A DNA stretch of 64,000 bases from Raphanus sativus (GCF_000801105.2 NC_079515.1:33565407-33629406); one strand, 5' to 3'. Shown: positions 11,476 through 22,265, counted from the stretch's first letter. Notes: generated by a model from the letters alone, not told the origin. Numbers and translations are program-made.

Positions 11476-11786
11476 GAAACTAGACTCTCACCCACTGGTC
11501 TGGAATGATTACACGACTAGGTAGAGGTGAGATACCACCAAGAAAGAACATAGGCAGCAGAGCATAAGCTATCAACCATGCATTGTATCCAGTGTTTTCG
11601 TCTTTTGCAAGGAATGAACACAAAGCTGAGCCAAGTATGGCCAATACAAAAAGCAAAAGAGATGTATTGAATTGGCATAATTTCTCCCATGATGGCCATG
11701 CAAATAACTATGGTGCCACTGAGAGCACTCACAATCACAAAGAGGAATCTTGTTCATCAGTGTCTCCCTTTGGTTGTCCATTTTGA
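11476..11786 (-). pseudogene. Second copy of the small membrane-protein gene, frameshifted
   Basis: The minus strand starts MDNQRETLMNKIPL at 11786, shifts frame, continues VIVSALSGTIVICMAIMGEI, shifts again and ends with a block equivalent to that of the first copy near 11476-11560. Two hydrophobic segments suggest a membrane protein of about 110-120 residues in its intact ancestor. No single frame runs through, so this copy looks broken. Family not recognised. Confidence 0.5.
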
Positions 11787-12112
11787 TGATAAAAAAAAAC
11801 TCTGGATAAAATTATAAAATCGATAAAAGAAAAAAACTGAGAACTACTTAATTCAGACAGTCTTTTCGTCATCTAATCGACAAAGGTAATTGTGTCGTTA
11901 AATAACCAATAGTGTACCAATTAAACCCGGTTATCTTCTTTTCCTTGTAAAAACACAAACCCGACCCGGTTCATACGGGCTAGCTCAATCTCGACCAGAC
12001 CAAGGTGGGAATGGGAACCCACGCTACAACATAACATTGCGTCATAAAACGGTTACTCACTAAACCGGGAGAGGAGGGAGAAACAGAAACGGAGAAGCAG
12101 TGCAGTTTGGTG

Positions 12113-13274
12113 ATGAGGCCGCATATAGTTCTGTTCGGCGATTCAATAACTGCGCAGTCGTTCAGATCCGGCGGATGGGGATCAGCTCTCGCCGACGCCT
12201 ACTCTCGCAAAGCTGATGTCGTTGTGCGTGGCTACGGAGGCTACAATACCCGATGGGCTCTCTTCTTGCTTCACCACATTTTCCCTCTCGTCAGATCTCT
12301 CTCTCTCTCTCTCTCTCTCCCTCTCCAATCAATTTTTTTTTCCCTTCAAAACTGCGAACTGAGATCTGATCAACACACAATAATCGTTGATGGAGCTGTT
12401 TTTGTTTTTGGTGCTTGAATCTTAGTGTGTGTGTGTGTGTCTCTGTCTGTGTTTGATTAGGGATCTTTGACTCCACCTGTTGCGACGACCATATTCTTCG
12501 GTGCAAACGATGCAGCTCTCAAAGGAAGGACCAGTGATAGGCAGCATGTGCCCGTGGAAGAGTACACGGATAACATCAGAACAATGGTTCAGCATCTCAA
12601 GGTGTTCGATTTTTATGCTACTATCAAAACATTTAATTGCATTTCTAATCACTCTGTTTGCAGAAATGTTCACCTACCATGCTAATTGTGCTTGTAACTC
12701 CACCACCAATTGATGAAGCTGGACGCCAGAGCTATGCAGAGTAAGTAGGCCTTTTTTATTTTACTCATCACCATCTTTTTTTTTTGTTCTTCAAAACATT
12801 TATAGTCATTTATAGTGACTGTGTGTTGTTACTTCAGATCAATCTATGGTGAGAAAGCTATGAAGGAGCCTGAGAGAACAAACGAAACCACTGGTATCTA
12901 CGCACAACATTGTGTTGCATTAGCAGAGGAACTCGGTCTGCGATCTATCAACCTTTGGTCCAAAATGCAGGAGACTGATGATTGGCAGAAAAAATACCTC
13001 AGGTCCATTATTTGATTCGTAGAAACACTCTCATCTCCTCGATCATTGTCATTTTGTTTTTTATTAAATGGTTCTTCTTGCTCGTTGTTTCTTGGATGTA
13101 AGCAGTGATGGACTCCATCTCACGCCTGAAGGCAATGGAGTTGTTTATGAAGAAGTTTCAAGAGTGTTTAGAGAAGCTTGGCTCTCTCCTGAAGAAATGC
13201 CTTTTGATTTCCCTCACCATTCTCAGATCGACGGGGATAACCCATCCAAAGCTTTCCAAGAGCGTTGCTTATAA
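12113..13274 (+). CDS. GDSL/SGNH-type esterase (isoamyl acetate hydrolase-like)
   Basis: Five exons: 12113-12289, 12461-12601, 12664-12740, 12838-13002 and 13106-13274, giving 242 residues with consistent phases. The N-terminus MRPHIVLFGDSITAQSF holds block I with the nucleophile in GDSIT. GGYNTRW carries block II glycine, GAND (in FFGANDAALK) carries block III, and SDGLHLTPEGN near the C-terminus carries the catalytic Asp-His pair. It belongs to the short IAH1-like group of SGNH hydrolases, without a signal peptide, so probably cytosolic. The substrate is unknown. It matches Arabidopsis At5g62930 in position. Intron 1 holds (CT)n and (GT)n tracts. Confidence 0.92.
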
Positions 13275-14097
13275 GAGATTTGATCGAGTTACAGCTCTTC
13301 TTTTGTGTTCTTATGCCATGTTTTTATTACACCAACACATTTTTATACTCTCTTATGTTCTCTTGTTTCAAAATGATTTATAATTTTTTTCAAAAAATAT
13401 TTGTTTTACAATACATTTTTTACATTTTTAATGCGTTTTATTAGATAAGAATTAATGACAAATCATAAATTTTATAGAAATTTATTGTGTTTATTTAATT
13501 TGAATGGATAAAATTTGTGGAAAGTAATTTATCAAAGAAAAAAACAATGTATTTATAATCTAAATTTTAATATATTTTTTAATGTGTGTGAAAAATCCTT
13601 GAATGCATGTTTTATTAAAACAATGGTTAAATTGTAAAATTTCAAAAAATTTAATACTTATTGTGTTTATATAATTTTGATTGGATAAAAATAGTTTATC
13701 ACAAAAAGTAATATACTAATTTAAAATTTGTGTGAAAACTCTAAAACATTGTTTTGCATTATTTATAAACACAATCTACTTGGGTTTGGGGATTGATTGG
13801 GCTAAAAGGTGATCTCTCATTGATGGTTCAATAATTCTCTTCAATGTAGGTTGTCTTGGGCCTTAAACGGGCAATGAAAGTGGGCTGCTTTGCTTTTCTG
13901 CTGAGCATTCTCATTAGAAAAGAATAGAAAAAGAAGCAAGCCAATTATGGCCCTCTCTTATCAATAAGTCCCCAAATGAAAGTCAAGAATGAAAGTGGGC
14001 AACATTACCCATAATGTTAGCCTAAACCCTAGTAGGTCTCTTTTCTTATCGTGTTAACTTTTTCCTTAGTGATTGACAAGAGAGAATATAGACAATC
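13275..14097. other. AT-rich intergenic region with internal repeat
   Basis: No gene seen. Two related segments of about 190 bp (about 13420-13600 and 13610-13790) share phrases such as TTTATTGTGTTTAT, ATTGGATAAAA and GTGTGAAAA, so they look like a diverged tandem duplication. The last 250 bp act as the upstream region of the F-box gene. Confidence 0.45.
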
Positions 14098-15495
14098 ATG
14101 ACGAAGAAGAGAGGAAAGAAAAAACAAAAGTCTTTACGACAAGAACATCAAGGTGGAGAAAAGTCATCAAAAGCAATCCATGACCTCCCTTTTGATCTAA
14201 TGGTGGAGATACTCTCGAGACTACCAGTGAAAACACTTTCGAGGTTCCGATGTGTATCGAAGCTATGGTCATCTAGTATCGTTACCGAGTCGATCAAAAC
14301 TAGGTATTTGACTCATCCAAGCCAGCTCGTCATTTTCTCCCAGCCGTTGCTAGAATCTTCAAATATGTCCTCGTATACTTATCCTCTTAGCACAAACACA
14401 AGATTCGTAGCCGCAGACAGAGGTACTTGTACACTATTACCATGCAGAAACTACTTAGTCTATGGATATGTCCGAGGATTAATCTGTTATCGCTCAAACT
14501 CTAAGAAGTTTGCGATATACAACCCTACCACGAGACAAAACGTTTTATTGCCGCCTATACGCGGATACCATGATGGATTCTCTTGGTATGATCCAGTTAA
14601 GAAAAAGTACATGATAGATAGCAAGTACTATCATGGATTCTTTGGTTATGATCCAGTTAAGGATCAATACAAAGTCTTGCGTTTTATTGAAGGGCCAAGA
14701 ATTTGCGATTATTCTTGTAGGGTTATGACATTTAGAGGAGGTCTAAGTAAACATGAATGGAGAAATGTTAAAATCCAAGACGATATCTCTCCACCACGAA
14801 GTAATGGTGTGTGCATCAATGGGGTCATCTATTACATAGGAGGGACTTTGACAACTAGTGTATGGGTACTAGGGAGGTTCGACGTTAGGTTTGAGAGATT
14901 TGATCATATTCAGATGCCCCTAGCTGTGCAGATGAATCAGTTGGAGGAGTTGAGTTTGGTAAATTACCAAGGGAAACTAGGATGCACGTTTTATAGCAAA
15001 GATAGAGCAGAGGTGTGGATTATGAAAGATCATCTTAGCGATAAACAAGAATGGTCCAAGGTTACCCTTGACATGTCTCTTCCTGATATGTTAAAGACAC
15101 GTATAGCTGGTGTCACTCTTAATGGTGAGATTGTGATAATGCCCAAGACACTGGATTCTGATCAAACGTTGTTATACGCATACTTTTACGACCCCAAGGA
15201 AAACAAGACTAGAAGAGATGAATTTGAAACCACGGCCTTTAAGGGGGAGCTAGGAGTTCCTATCTTTAGCGAGCCGAATCACATGGAGAATACTATGTCC
15301 TTGTTCGGGAGCCAGTTTAACAAGAAAAATAAGAAGAGGAAGAAGAAGAAGAAGAAGAAATCAGCAACCACCGCTGTTTTCTCCTGTAAAAAAATATTAT
15401 TGTGTCCCAAGAACCTCTTTGTTATAGCTTTTTTATCTGCCGCTCTCTTTCTGGCAATAACGTTTGTGTCTTCATTTGACTCGTTTCACTTATAG
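14098..15495 (+). CDS. F-box protein with F-box-associated domain and C-terminal membrane segment
   Basis: A single exon of 465 residues. An F-box follows a lysine-rich start at about residues 28-65 (LPFDLMVEILSRLPVKTLSR, then FRCVSKLW). It is followed by a type-3 F-box-associated domain (VRGLICYRS, YNPTTRQNVLLPP, FFGYDPVKDQYKVL). Such proteins are substrate receptors of SCF ubiquitin ligases. Two oddities stand out. A 60-bp unit is tandemly duplicated at about 14551-14670, repeating the GFxxYDPVK motif. The C-terminus has a run of basic residues (KKRKKKKKKK) followed by a hydrophobic stretch of about 20 residues (LFVIAFLSAALFLAITFV), predicting a membrane anchor. It is outside the Arabidopsis gene order as I recall it, so probably a lineage insertion or duplication. 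Target unknown. Confidence 0.85.
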   Translation: MTKKRGKKKQKSLRQEHQGGEKSSKAIHDLPFDLMVEILSRLPVKTLSRFRCVSKLWSSSIVTESIKTRYLTHPSQLVIFSQPLLESSNMSSYTYPLSTNTRFVAADRGTCTLLPCRNYLVYGYVRGLICYRSNSKKFAIYNPTTRQNVLLPPIRGYHDGFSWYDPVKKKYMIDSKYYHGFFGYDPVKDQYKVLRFIEGPRICDYSCRVMTFRGGLSKHEWRNVKIQDDISPPRSNGVCINGVIYYIGGTLTTSVWVLGRFDVRFERFDHIQMPLAVQMNQLEELSLVNYQGKLGCTFYSKDRAEVWIMKDHLSDKQEWSKVTLDMSLPDMLKTRIAGVTLNGEIVIMPKTLDSDQTLLYAYFYDPKENKTRRDEFETTAFKGELGVPIFSEPNHMENTMSLFGSQFNKKNKKRKKKKKKKSATTAVFSCKKILLCPKNLFVIAFLSAALFLAITFVSSFDSFHL

Positions 15496-15544
15496 TTTTT
15501 TTCTTCTTCTTTCTCTAAAGCTTAATATAAAATTATCTTTGTTG

Positions 15545-15850
15545 GGCGGATTATTTGGTTATGATCCCGTTTGAATATCAATAAAAATTGTTTTGCATGA
15601 TTAGAGGGTCACAAAACTTTGAAGGTTCTTTTCAAGTTAAGGATATAGCACTCGTATATCTGGTTGCACTCTTACATCAACGATAGGTGTGGGTTCTGGT
15701 GTCAGTCTTTATGGTGAGATTGTGATGATGCACCAGACATAAGATTATGCTCTGATCAAAAAGGATACTATTTATGATCCAAAGGGTAATAAAAAGAGTT
15801 GAATACGAAAGCATGGGGAAGTGAAAGATCCAATGATATCACGTGGGTCG
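15545..15850 (+). pseudogene. F-box-associated domain relic
   Basis: Fragments similar to the preceding F-box gene lie just downstream: a GYDPV-type piece near 15556-15572, and a piece reading GVSLYGEIVMMHQT then stop near 15695-15740, followed by YDPKGNKK-like sequence. Frames are broken. This is the remains of a tandem F-box copy. Confidence 0.6.
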
Positions 15851-15898
15851 GTTATACCTTGCACCGATGACAGACCGATCGGTTTGATTATAGTATTA

Positions 15899-17218
15899 GA
15901 GCATGCTCATTGCTAGGACCAACTAATTGTTTCTTAAGATTAGTTTATTAATATATGTAGATTAAGGAATGAAGTTAAGAAACTTTAGTAAAATGGTAGA
16001 TTATCGGTAGATACATGAGTTGGTTCTTAGTTAAAAATTTAATTATTGTTTTAGTAAGTGAATTGTGTTTAAAATAAAACTTATTAAATTAAAATAACAT
16101 TGAAAAAAATTACAAACTCGTGAAAAAAATTACAAAGTTGGAAAAAAAATTACAAAGTTGAAAAAAAAACATTTATTGAATTAATGGAAACTTAAACATG
16201 AAATGTTAATTTTCAAACCCAAATTTCTCCCATATATTTTCGATCAAATCAAGTTTTAATTGAGTATGGATTGGTGTATCCCGAATTTGTTGAGCGACAT
16301 AATCAACATTATCGAATTGCTGAGTAGGCATCTTGACGCAAAAAGAAATATCGGCATCTTGAAACGTTTCATCTGGACTCTGTGTACGTCGTTCATCTTC
16401 CACTATCATATTATGGAGTATTATACATGCTCTCATAATATTTGCTATCTTCGATTTATCCCATAAATTAGATGGATTCTTAATGACGGCGAATCGAGCT
16501 TGCAAGACTCCAAAAGCACGCTCAACATCTTTCCGGACAGATTCTTGTTTTTTAGCAAATAATTTGTTTTTATCTCCTTGTGGTAGTCGGATAGATTTAA
16601 TAAATGTGGCCCACTCCGGATAAATACCATCGGTGAGATAGTAGGCGTAATTGTATTACAGCTGCCTCATATCCATTCGATTATCTGAATATTTTTTCCA
16701 AGATTTTTGACAGAGGAGAAACACGAACAATACACAAACAAAATAATCACAAAAATAATCATATCATCGCAACAAAATCACCTAAATCTCTAAACGGAGG
16801 AGAAACATGTACCTTGTTTAGATTACAATCGGCGGACGAGAGGATTTCGATGAGGACAATCAACGAGAGGACCCGGAGAGAGAGACGGACGAGATCGATT
16901 CAGAACGGAGAGAAGACGGAAGAGATTGATTCAGAACGGAGGACGGATTAGATCGATTCAGAACGGAGAGAAGATCGACATGCAATCGCCGTCGAGAGAG
17001 TTCGAGAGAAGAAGAAAAGACAAGAACAGAAGAGAGAGAGACTCGTCTGTCGGGGTGAAAAAAACCTGTTTTTTTTGGGCCCGACACGTGCCCACTTAAG
17101 GACCAACCCGGACACTTCTTAGCTAAGGCCCGTTTGCAAAGGTTTTTGGTCTTTTTCATTTTTCTTTCGACCCAATAATGCTAAGAAATGGGTCTAAGAC
17201 CCACCGATAACCATGCTC
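15899..17218. mobile_element. Deleted PIF/Harbinger transposon
   Basis: The element is bounded by GAGCATGCTCATTG at the left and its inverted match at the right (complement GAGCATGGTTATCG), with TTA on each side (15896-15898 and 17219-17221). A 3-bp TTA target is the Harbinger hallmark. A transposase fragment lies on the minus strand. The right half holds three copies of GATTCAGAACGGAG (16890-16979), and the left holds a 20-bp tandem repeat GAAAAAAATTACAAAGTTG (16101-16170). Confidence 0.82.
16214..16670 (-). pseudogene. C-terminal fragment of Harbinger transposase (HARBI1/ALP1-like)
   Basis: The minus strand encodes YYLTDGIYPEW, then IRLPQGDKNKLFAKKQESVR, KDVERAFGVLQARF and IMRACIILHNMIVEDER, ending in FGFEN and a stop at about 16214. 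These are conserved C-terminal blocks of the plant nuclease/transposase family, including the acidic residue in the VERAFG block. The N-terminal half is absent, replaced by unrelated sequence beyond about 16675, so the element cannot be autonomous. Confidence 0.8.
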
Positions 17219-17484
17219 TTAGTTCTCGATTTTCCACCGATGTATTTTTCATATATATTTATATAAAAATAAATAAAGATTTTGAAAGCAAGTTGACAAA
17301 ATCTGAAAGATATGCAAAATCTCTCGATTTTATATGTTCCCTCTTTATTTTCTGTCAACTTTTGAATATATATACATCTCCTCAACCTCCATTGTTTCAA
17401 ACATCATATCCTTCCATATCATCCAACTTTGAGTATAACATTTTGCTCTCCTCTCTACTTCTCTTCAAGATCCAGTAATATCAC

Positions 17485-18939
17485 ATGGCTGAGGTTATGC
17501 TACCGATGAAAATGGAGATGGCTAACGCTCCTTCCAAGTTTAAATCACCTGATCTTCTTCATGTTCTCGCCGTCGACGATAGCCACGTTGATCGGAAATT
17601 CATAGAGCGCTTGCTCAAAGTCTCTTCCTGTAAAGGTACTTGTTTATTTAAAAAAAACGTTTATATTTCATTTTTGTTCAAACTTGAATATTTCTTGACA
17701 TGTTTTGTGTTTTGGTTCAGTTACTGTTGTTGATAGTGCCACAAGAGCTTTGCAATACCTTGGACTGGACGTAAACGAGAAACCCGTTGGTGTTAAGGTA
17801 AATAATAAGTTTGTCCTGATATACTCTTTTTTTGTTCTGTTTCTTGAGAACGTTTTGATATGACTTTAAGCTCTCGAAGCAAATTGTTAATGGTGTTTTG
17901 TTTTAACAATTTTTTTCAGGATTTGAAAGTTAATTTGATTATGACGGATTACTCTATGCCCGGAATGACTGGATATGAACTCTTGAAGAAAATCAAAGTA
18001 AGCAAACATCTTTTTAAAACTACTATGCAATCTGATGAGTTTGCTGATTTCAGTTAAGTTAAATCTGAATATTTATGCTAATCTGTATTTTTTTTCACAG
18101 GAATCCTCAGCTTTCAGAGATGTGCCTGTGGTGGTTATGTCCTCTGAGAACATTTTGCCTCGTATTGATAGGTATATTTTCATTGTATTAGTTACATGTA
18201 TATCTTAGTCAAAAAGTTCTTAGTAAAGTTGAGAAGTCTTGAATGATGTTTATGTGTACACTTAGCTTTAACCACAATCTATTAGATAGATCATCATGTC
18301 ATTTGGTTTCCTTTTTTTAACCATCATCAGTGGTGGTGATTGCATAATTAATCAAAGTTGAGATTTGGTGATATGTCATGGGTCCCAAGATGATTTTTGA
18401 TGTTTCTAAATCTTTTACTTTTGAGATTTGATTCTGTCTCTGGTGATAATGATATATTACAATAAAAAATAGTTGGCCATGATCTTTGATTGCCTAATCT
18501 TTGGTAGGGTATTATTTGTGAAAGCCACCTCACATGCTTTTCTCTGGACCAAATTAAATAAAAAAAAAGAATAATATGTTTTTCTCTTTAGAAATTATAA
18601 AATGGCCAACTCAATTTATTACCTGTCCATGTTACTGTTGTTTGCTACATACAACAAAACAGACCTGGACAGAATTTTATTGATCAAGAAGTTATAAACT
18701 TAATTGGAATTGTACTAAATTCTAATTTACTCTATAACAGATGTCTTGAAGAAGGTGCTGAAGATTTCTTATTGAAACCTGTAAAACTCTCGGATGTAAG
18801 AAGAATAAGAGATTCTCTGATGAAAGCTGAAGATCTATCTTTCACGAAGAGTGTTAACAAGAGAGAGCTAGAAACAGAGAATGTCTACTCTTTGGATTCA
18901 ACTGTTCCCTCACAACAGCTCAAACGCACAAAGATCTGA
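17485..18939 (+). CDS. ARR6: Type-A cytokinin response regulator (ARR6-like)
   Basis: Five exons: 17485-17635, 17721-17797, 17920-17997, 18101-18171 and 18741-18939, giving 191 residues. The receiver domain covers about residues 25-155. The acidic pair is in LAVDDSH, the phospho-acceptor Asp is in IMTDYSMPG, the conserved Thr/Ser is in VMSSEN and the Lys in FLLKPVK. There is no DNA-binding output domain, only a short tail ending QLKRTKI, so this is a type-A regulator that dampens cytokinin signalling. Similarity and order match Arabidopsis At5g62920. Type-A genes are usually cytokinin-induced, but I did not identify a specific promoter site here. Confidence 0.93.
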
Positions 18940-19619
18940 GCTTACTCCAAAGCAGACCCCCATGACATGGGCTTAAAAAGGCTTAATCACCTATACAATT
19001 TTCCACCCCTTGCGTCTTCTTTTTTGCTGAGTAAAACTCTCAGTGTTGACAGAGAAACAGGGCTTATTCACATGACTGTTAGAGATGTAAATGGTAGAGA
19101 TAAACCACAAAACTATTGTATTATTATTCATTAGAGATGTCATGTTTTTTTCTTCTTACAAGAGATTGTAAGCTGGTTTTATGAAAGTTGGCTAATCATA
19201 AAAAATAATCAGAAGTTTCCTCTAGTAATGTTACATCAAACTAAGCAAGCTCAAGAGAGAAACAAATAATGAGAACTGATCTGGTAATGAGTAACTTGTA
19301 TTATATAACTCTATAGCAACATAATATAACTCTAGAATGGTATTATCATCACATGAATCATTGCAGACCAAACAAGCATATTATTGAAACTATATATTTG
19401 AATTTTCTGTACCAACTTTTTTTTTATGTATTCACATACATCATCATCACAGTGTTCCATGACAAAGAAAACAAAGATTCAAAGTTCTCAAGTGCCAAAA
19501 GACAACATTATACCCACATTACCTAAAGCAAAGATGCGGGGAATGAAAACAGAGAAAACAACACAGGGTGGTTTGAGAAAAACCACACACACCTCTCTCT
19601 TTATTTTTTATTTTTTCTT
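18940..19619. other. Intergenic region between convergent genes
   Basis: It holds the probable 3' ends of ARR6 (plus strand) and of the RING gene (minus strand). No further gene or element recognised. Confidence 0.5.
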
Positions 19620-20718
19620 TCAAAACCTGCAAAACATGCTAGATGAACGAGCCAACCGAACAGTGAAACCACCACTACTAGTTTCACCCTTGACGTCATC
19701 ATACGGTTTCCTGCACCCTGGACAACGCCCGTCTCCATCGCAAATCGTCTTGTGGCAGAAAAGACAGAGCCTGAACCCGCAAAGACACGGAAGGAAACTC
19801 GAATCCGTCAAGTCCAAGTCTTCGTAGCAGATGGGACACGAAGAAGGAATCGAGACGGCGGTGGTATAACGCTTGTCCAACTCCGGGAAACTAAGCTGCT
19901 TCCCTAGATTAGGTAACCCCTGAGGGCGAAGGTCATCGTCAGACCTCCAAGCTCGACTGCTCTTCTTTTGCTTCCTCATCGAATCATCATCCGCATTGGA
20001 AGCTGATTGTCCAACACTCTCTTGCTCCTCCTTGACGGACTCGCGGAGGAGACTCTCTTCCTCATCAGCTAATGCATCAGCAAGAGCTTCCCAATCATCC
20101 ACACACCCGTCGTCATCATCTGCATTATTATCCTCCTCTTCAGTTATGTTACCAGAGCAAAAGTCACTGCTGGTAGTGCTACTACTCCCACTGAAGTTAG
20201 TGCTTAAATCAGTGCCTCCCGTAGAGGAGCTATTCGAAGGTGACTCCATAAAGCTCTCATGATGATGAACATTGTTCCCACCGTCCTCTTCTCTATGCTC
20301 CTCCACTGGCTTATTATCTCTCTGATCACTGCGATTGACACTCTTCTCCTCCTTACACACCTTATTGCTCACCGCAACTAATAGTGAAAACCCAAAACCC
20401 ATAATCAATAATAACGACAAAAAGGCAACAACTTTAGTCTAAAGGAAACAACTTTAGGCTTTACGAAATGATGATACCTTGAGAAAGCCATTGCTCGCGG
20501 CGGAGACCGAGCTTGTTCTGCTTCAGCTTAGCCGACTTGTTGCTCTGCCAACGCCAAAATGCAATCACCAAAAACCCTAATTAACGAATCAATTTTAAGA
20601 GAAAAGGTGAGATTTTGAAGAGAAGAGAAGAGAAGCTGACCCTCTTCTTCTTTGCGGAATCTCTGGCGCTAGGAGCAGATGTAGCAGCAGAGGCGTTGGT
20701 GATCGAATCTGAAATCAT
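19620..20718 (-). CDS. RING-type zinc finger protein (C4C4, NOT4-like)
   Basis: Three exons on the minus strand: 20718-20641, 20544-20478 and 20377-19620, giving 300 residues. The N-terminus is small and basic (DSAKKKR, SNKSAKLKQNKLGLRREQW). The middle is acidic and Ser-rich, with DDWEALADALADEEE. The RING lies near the C-terminus: CPICYEDLD, then CLCGFRLCLFC, then CPGC. All eight ligands are cysteines in the spacing of CNOT4-type RINGs, so it probably acts as an E3 ubiquitin ligase. It corresponds to Arabidopsis At5g62910. Substrate and location unknown. Confidence 0.9.
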
Positions 20719-21495
20719 GGTTTTCGGAGCTGATAGCAGCAACCACACAGAGTGAAGAAGCAATTGAAATTTAGATATGAAGATTGGCAAAAACCCTAAT
20801 TGGATTGGTCGCTTGAGGCTCGAGAGAGAGAGAGGAGAAGAAAGTTCAGATTTTTATTTGTTTAATTAGTTTATTTAAAATAAATCAACGAAAGATATGA
20901 AGTTAAAAAAAAATATAAAAGGATAACGGAAACTCCTCTTCTCCGTTCAGAAATTTCTTCGATACGATAATGACTATATTACCCTTGGTTTTGACATTAG
21001 TTGGTGTGATCTCCTTTGTAAGTCGGTGAATGCGCACGTGTGAGATAAACTATGAGAGAGAAGAAGAGTCAGGGAAGTAAATATCCTATTACCTTTCTCG
21101 GAAGATCTTTGATGATGTTTTTTTTGTGTTTTACTTGGCCTATACACAATTTGCAAACTTGTGGATGAAAGCTCTCGTATGATTCTTTTTTTCATACAAA
21201 GATTTATGTTCGAGAAACAACTTTTTTTTTTTCACCAAAACAAATACTTTGTATAGTGGTTTAGGCTTTTTGGCTCTTTTTATATCATTTCCGATTTTTT
21301 GGCATAACATTTATGATTCATTTTTTTTAGAAAAACATTTATGATTTCATGTAATATAGTCAAACTTCAAAACAATAATAATTCGTAAAACATTGTTAAG
21401 TTGAATAATTCTTATACGTTGAAAATTTAATTTTAGCAAACCAGTTGAGTGTTTTTAGTCAATATATTCGGGTTTGTCAATACGTATATGATATA
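20719..21495. other. Upstream region of the RING gene
   Basis: It contains the probable 5' leader and promoter of the RING gene (GA-rich tract at 20822-20840) and the micro-insertion at 21306-21346. No gene seen. Confidence 0.45.
21306..21346 (-). mobile_element. Poly(A) micro-insertion with 13-bp target duplication
   Basis: AACATTTATGATT occurs at 21306-21318 and 21334-21346, around a short insert with an eight-T run and AGAAA. Read on the minus strand it is a short stub followed by an A tract. Confidence 0.5.
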
Positions 21496-22048
21496 CAGTA
21501 GAACCTCTATAAATTAATAATGTTGGGACTTTGAAATTTTATTAATTTATAGAGATATTAATTTACAAAAGTTTTCTTATTTAGATTTTTTTCTATTTTT
21601 AAATATTTTTATTTATATAAAAAAAATATTTTATTTTACCCTATGTACATTATTTAAATTTTAGAAATTTGACTTTCATATTGTTTTATTATCTTATTTT
21701 GTGTATATTTTTATGTTACATAGAATTGTTAAGTGGTTTTCGGTATAATTTTACCAAATATTATTAAAATATATTGGAATGTTAAGAAAAACAAAGAATT
21801 TTCATTGTGAATATAAAACCAACAATATAATATTTAGCTTGTACTTATATAAAAATTATATATAGATAGATTATTAATTTATGATTTTAAGGGGACTATA
21901 TATTTACACAGAAGTTTTAAAAATATTATTATCTTATTATTTTATCGATTTTTGTTATATTTACACTAGCCCAATTTGGGACCGGTAAAATTTATTAATT
22001 TATAGAAATTATTAATTTATAAAGTATTAATTTATAGAGGTTCTACTG
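21496..22048. mobile_element. 553-bp inverted-repeat element (MITE-like)
   Basis: The ends CAGTAGAACCTCTATAAATT (from 21496) and its exact inverse (to 22048) form terminal inverted repeats. The pairing continues imperfectly through the repeated AATTTATAGA motifs for a further 30-40 bp on each side. TATA flanks both ends (21492-21495 and 22049-22052), a possible target duplication. There is no coding capacity. The superfamily is not certain from the termini alone. Confidence 0.7.
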
Positions 22049-22067
22049 TATATAAACTGCCTTGATC

Positions 22068-22265
22068 TTTCTTTGTCTCGAACCCCATACTCCTATAATA
22101 ATGGTAGAGTAAGGGGTGGTCCCAAAGCGGAATTGACCGGGGGTGCTTGGTCGAAGCTCTAGTAAATAGCCACTACCTTCTCAGGGAACCGTACGTGAGA
22201 CTTTCGCATCATATGGCTCCGTCCTGAGTTTCCCTCGTCGGCCCTTGTCACTAGAGCACTATCTA
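22068..22265. other. Probable mitochondrial DNA insert (group II intron fragment)
   Basis: About 200 bp of GC-balanced sequence interrupts AT-rich flanks. It contains GGAACCGTACGTGAGACTTT and CATATGGCTCCGTCCTGAG, phrases I recognise as typical of plant mitochondrial group II introns. The piece begins about 20 bp after the inverted-repeat element. I infer a nuclear mitochondrial insertion (NUMT). Exact ends and the donor intron are not resolved by eye. Confidence 0.58.

Larger units (their letters stand above)
10397..11662. repeat. Tandem segmental duplication, unit about 642 bp
   Basis: The sequence from AGATGAATATAGATGACC at 10397 recurs from 11039 with few changes. Copy 1 is 10397-11038 and copy 2 is 11039 to about 11662. 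Each unit contains the same AT-rich block and, on the minus strand, the C-terminal part of the small membrane-protein gene described separately. Copy 1 alone carries the micro-insertion at 10697-10739. Confidence 0.85.

Noticed and set aside
19426..19827. Plus-strand open frame of 133 residues
   Set aside because: It overlaps the RING-coding exon in antisense and shows no domain.
21496..22048. Long inverted repeat as a possible microRNA precursor
   Set aside because: Exact terminal repeats and flanking TATA fit a transposable element better; no evidence for a processed small RNA.
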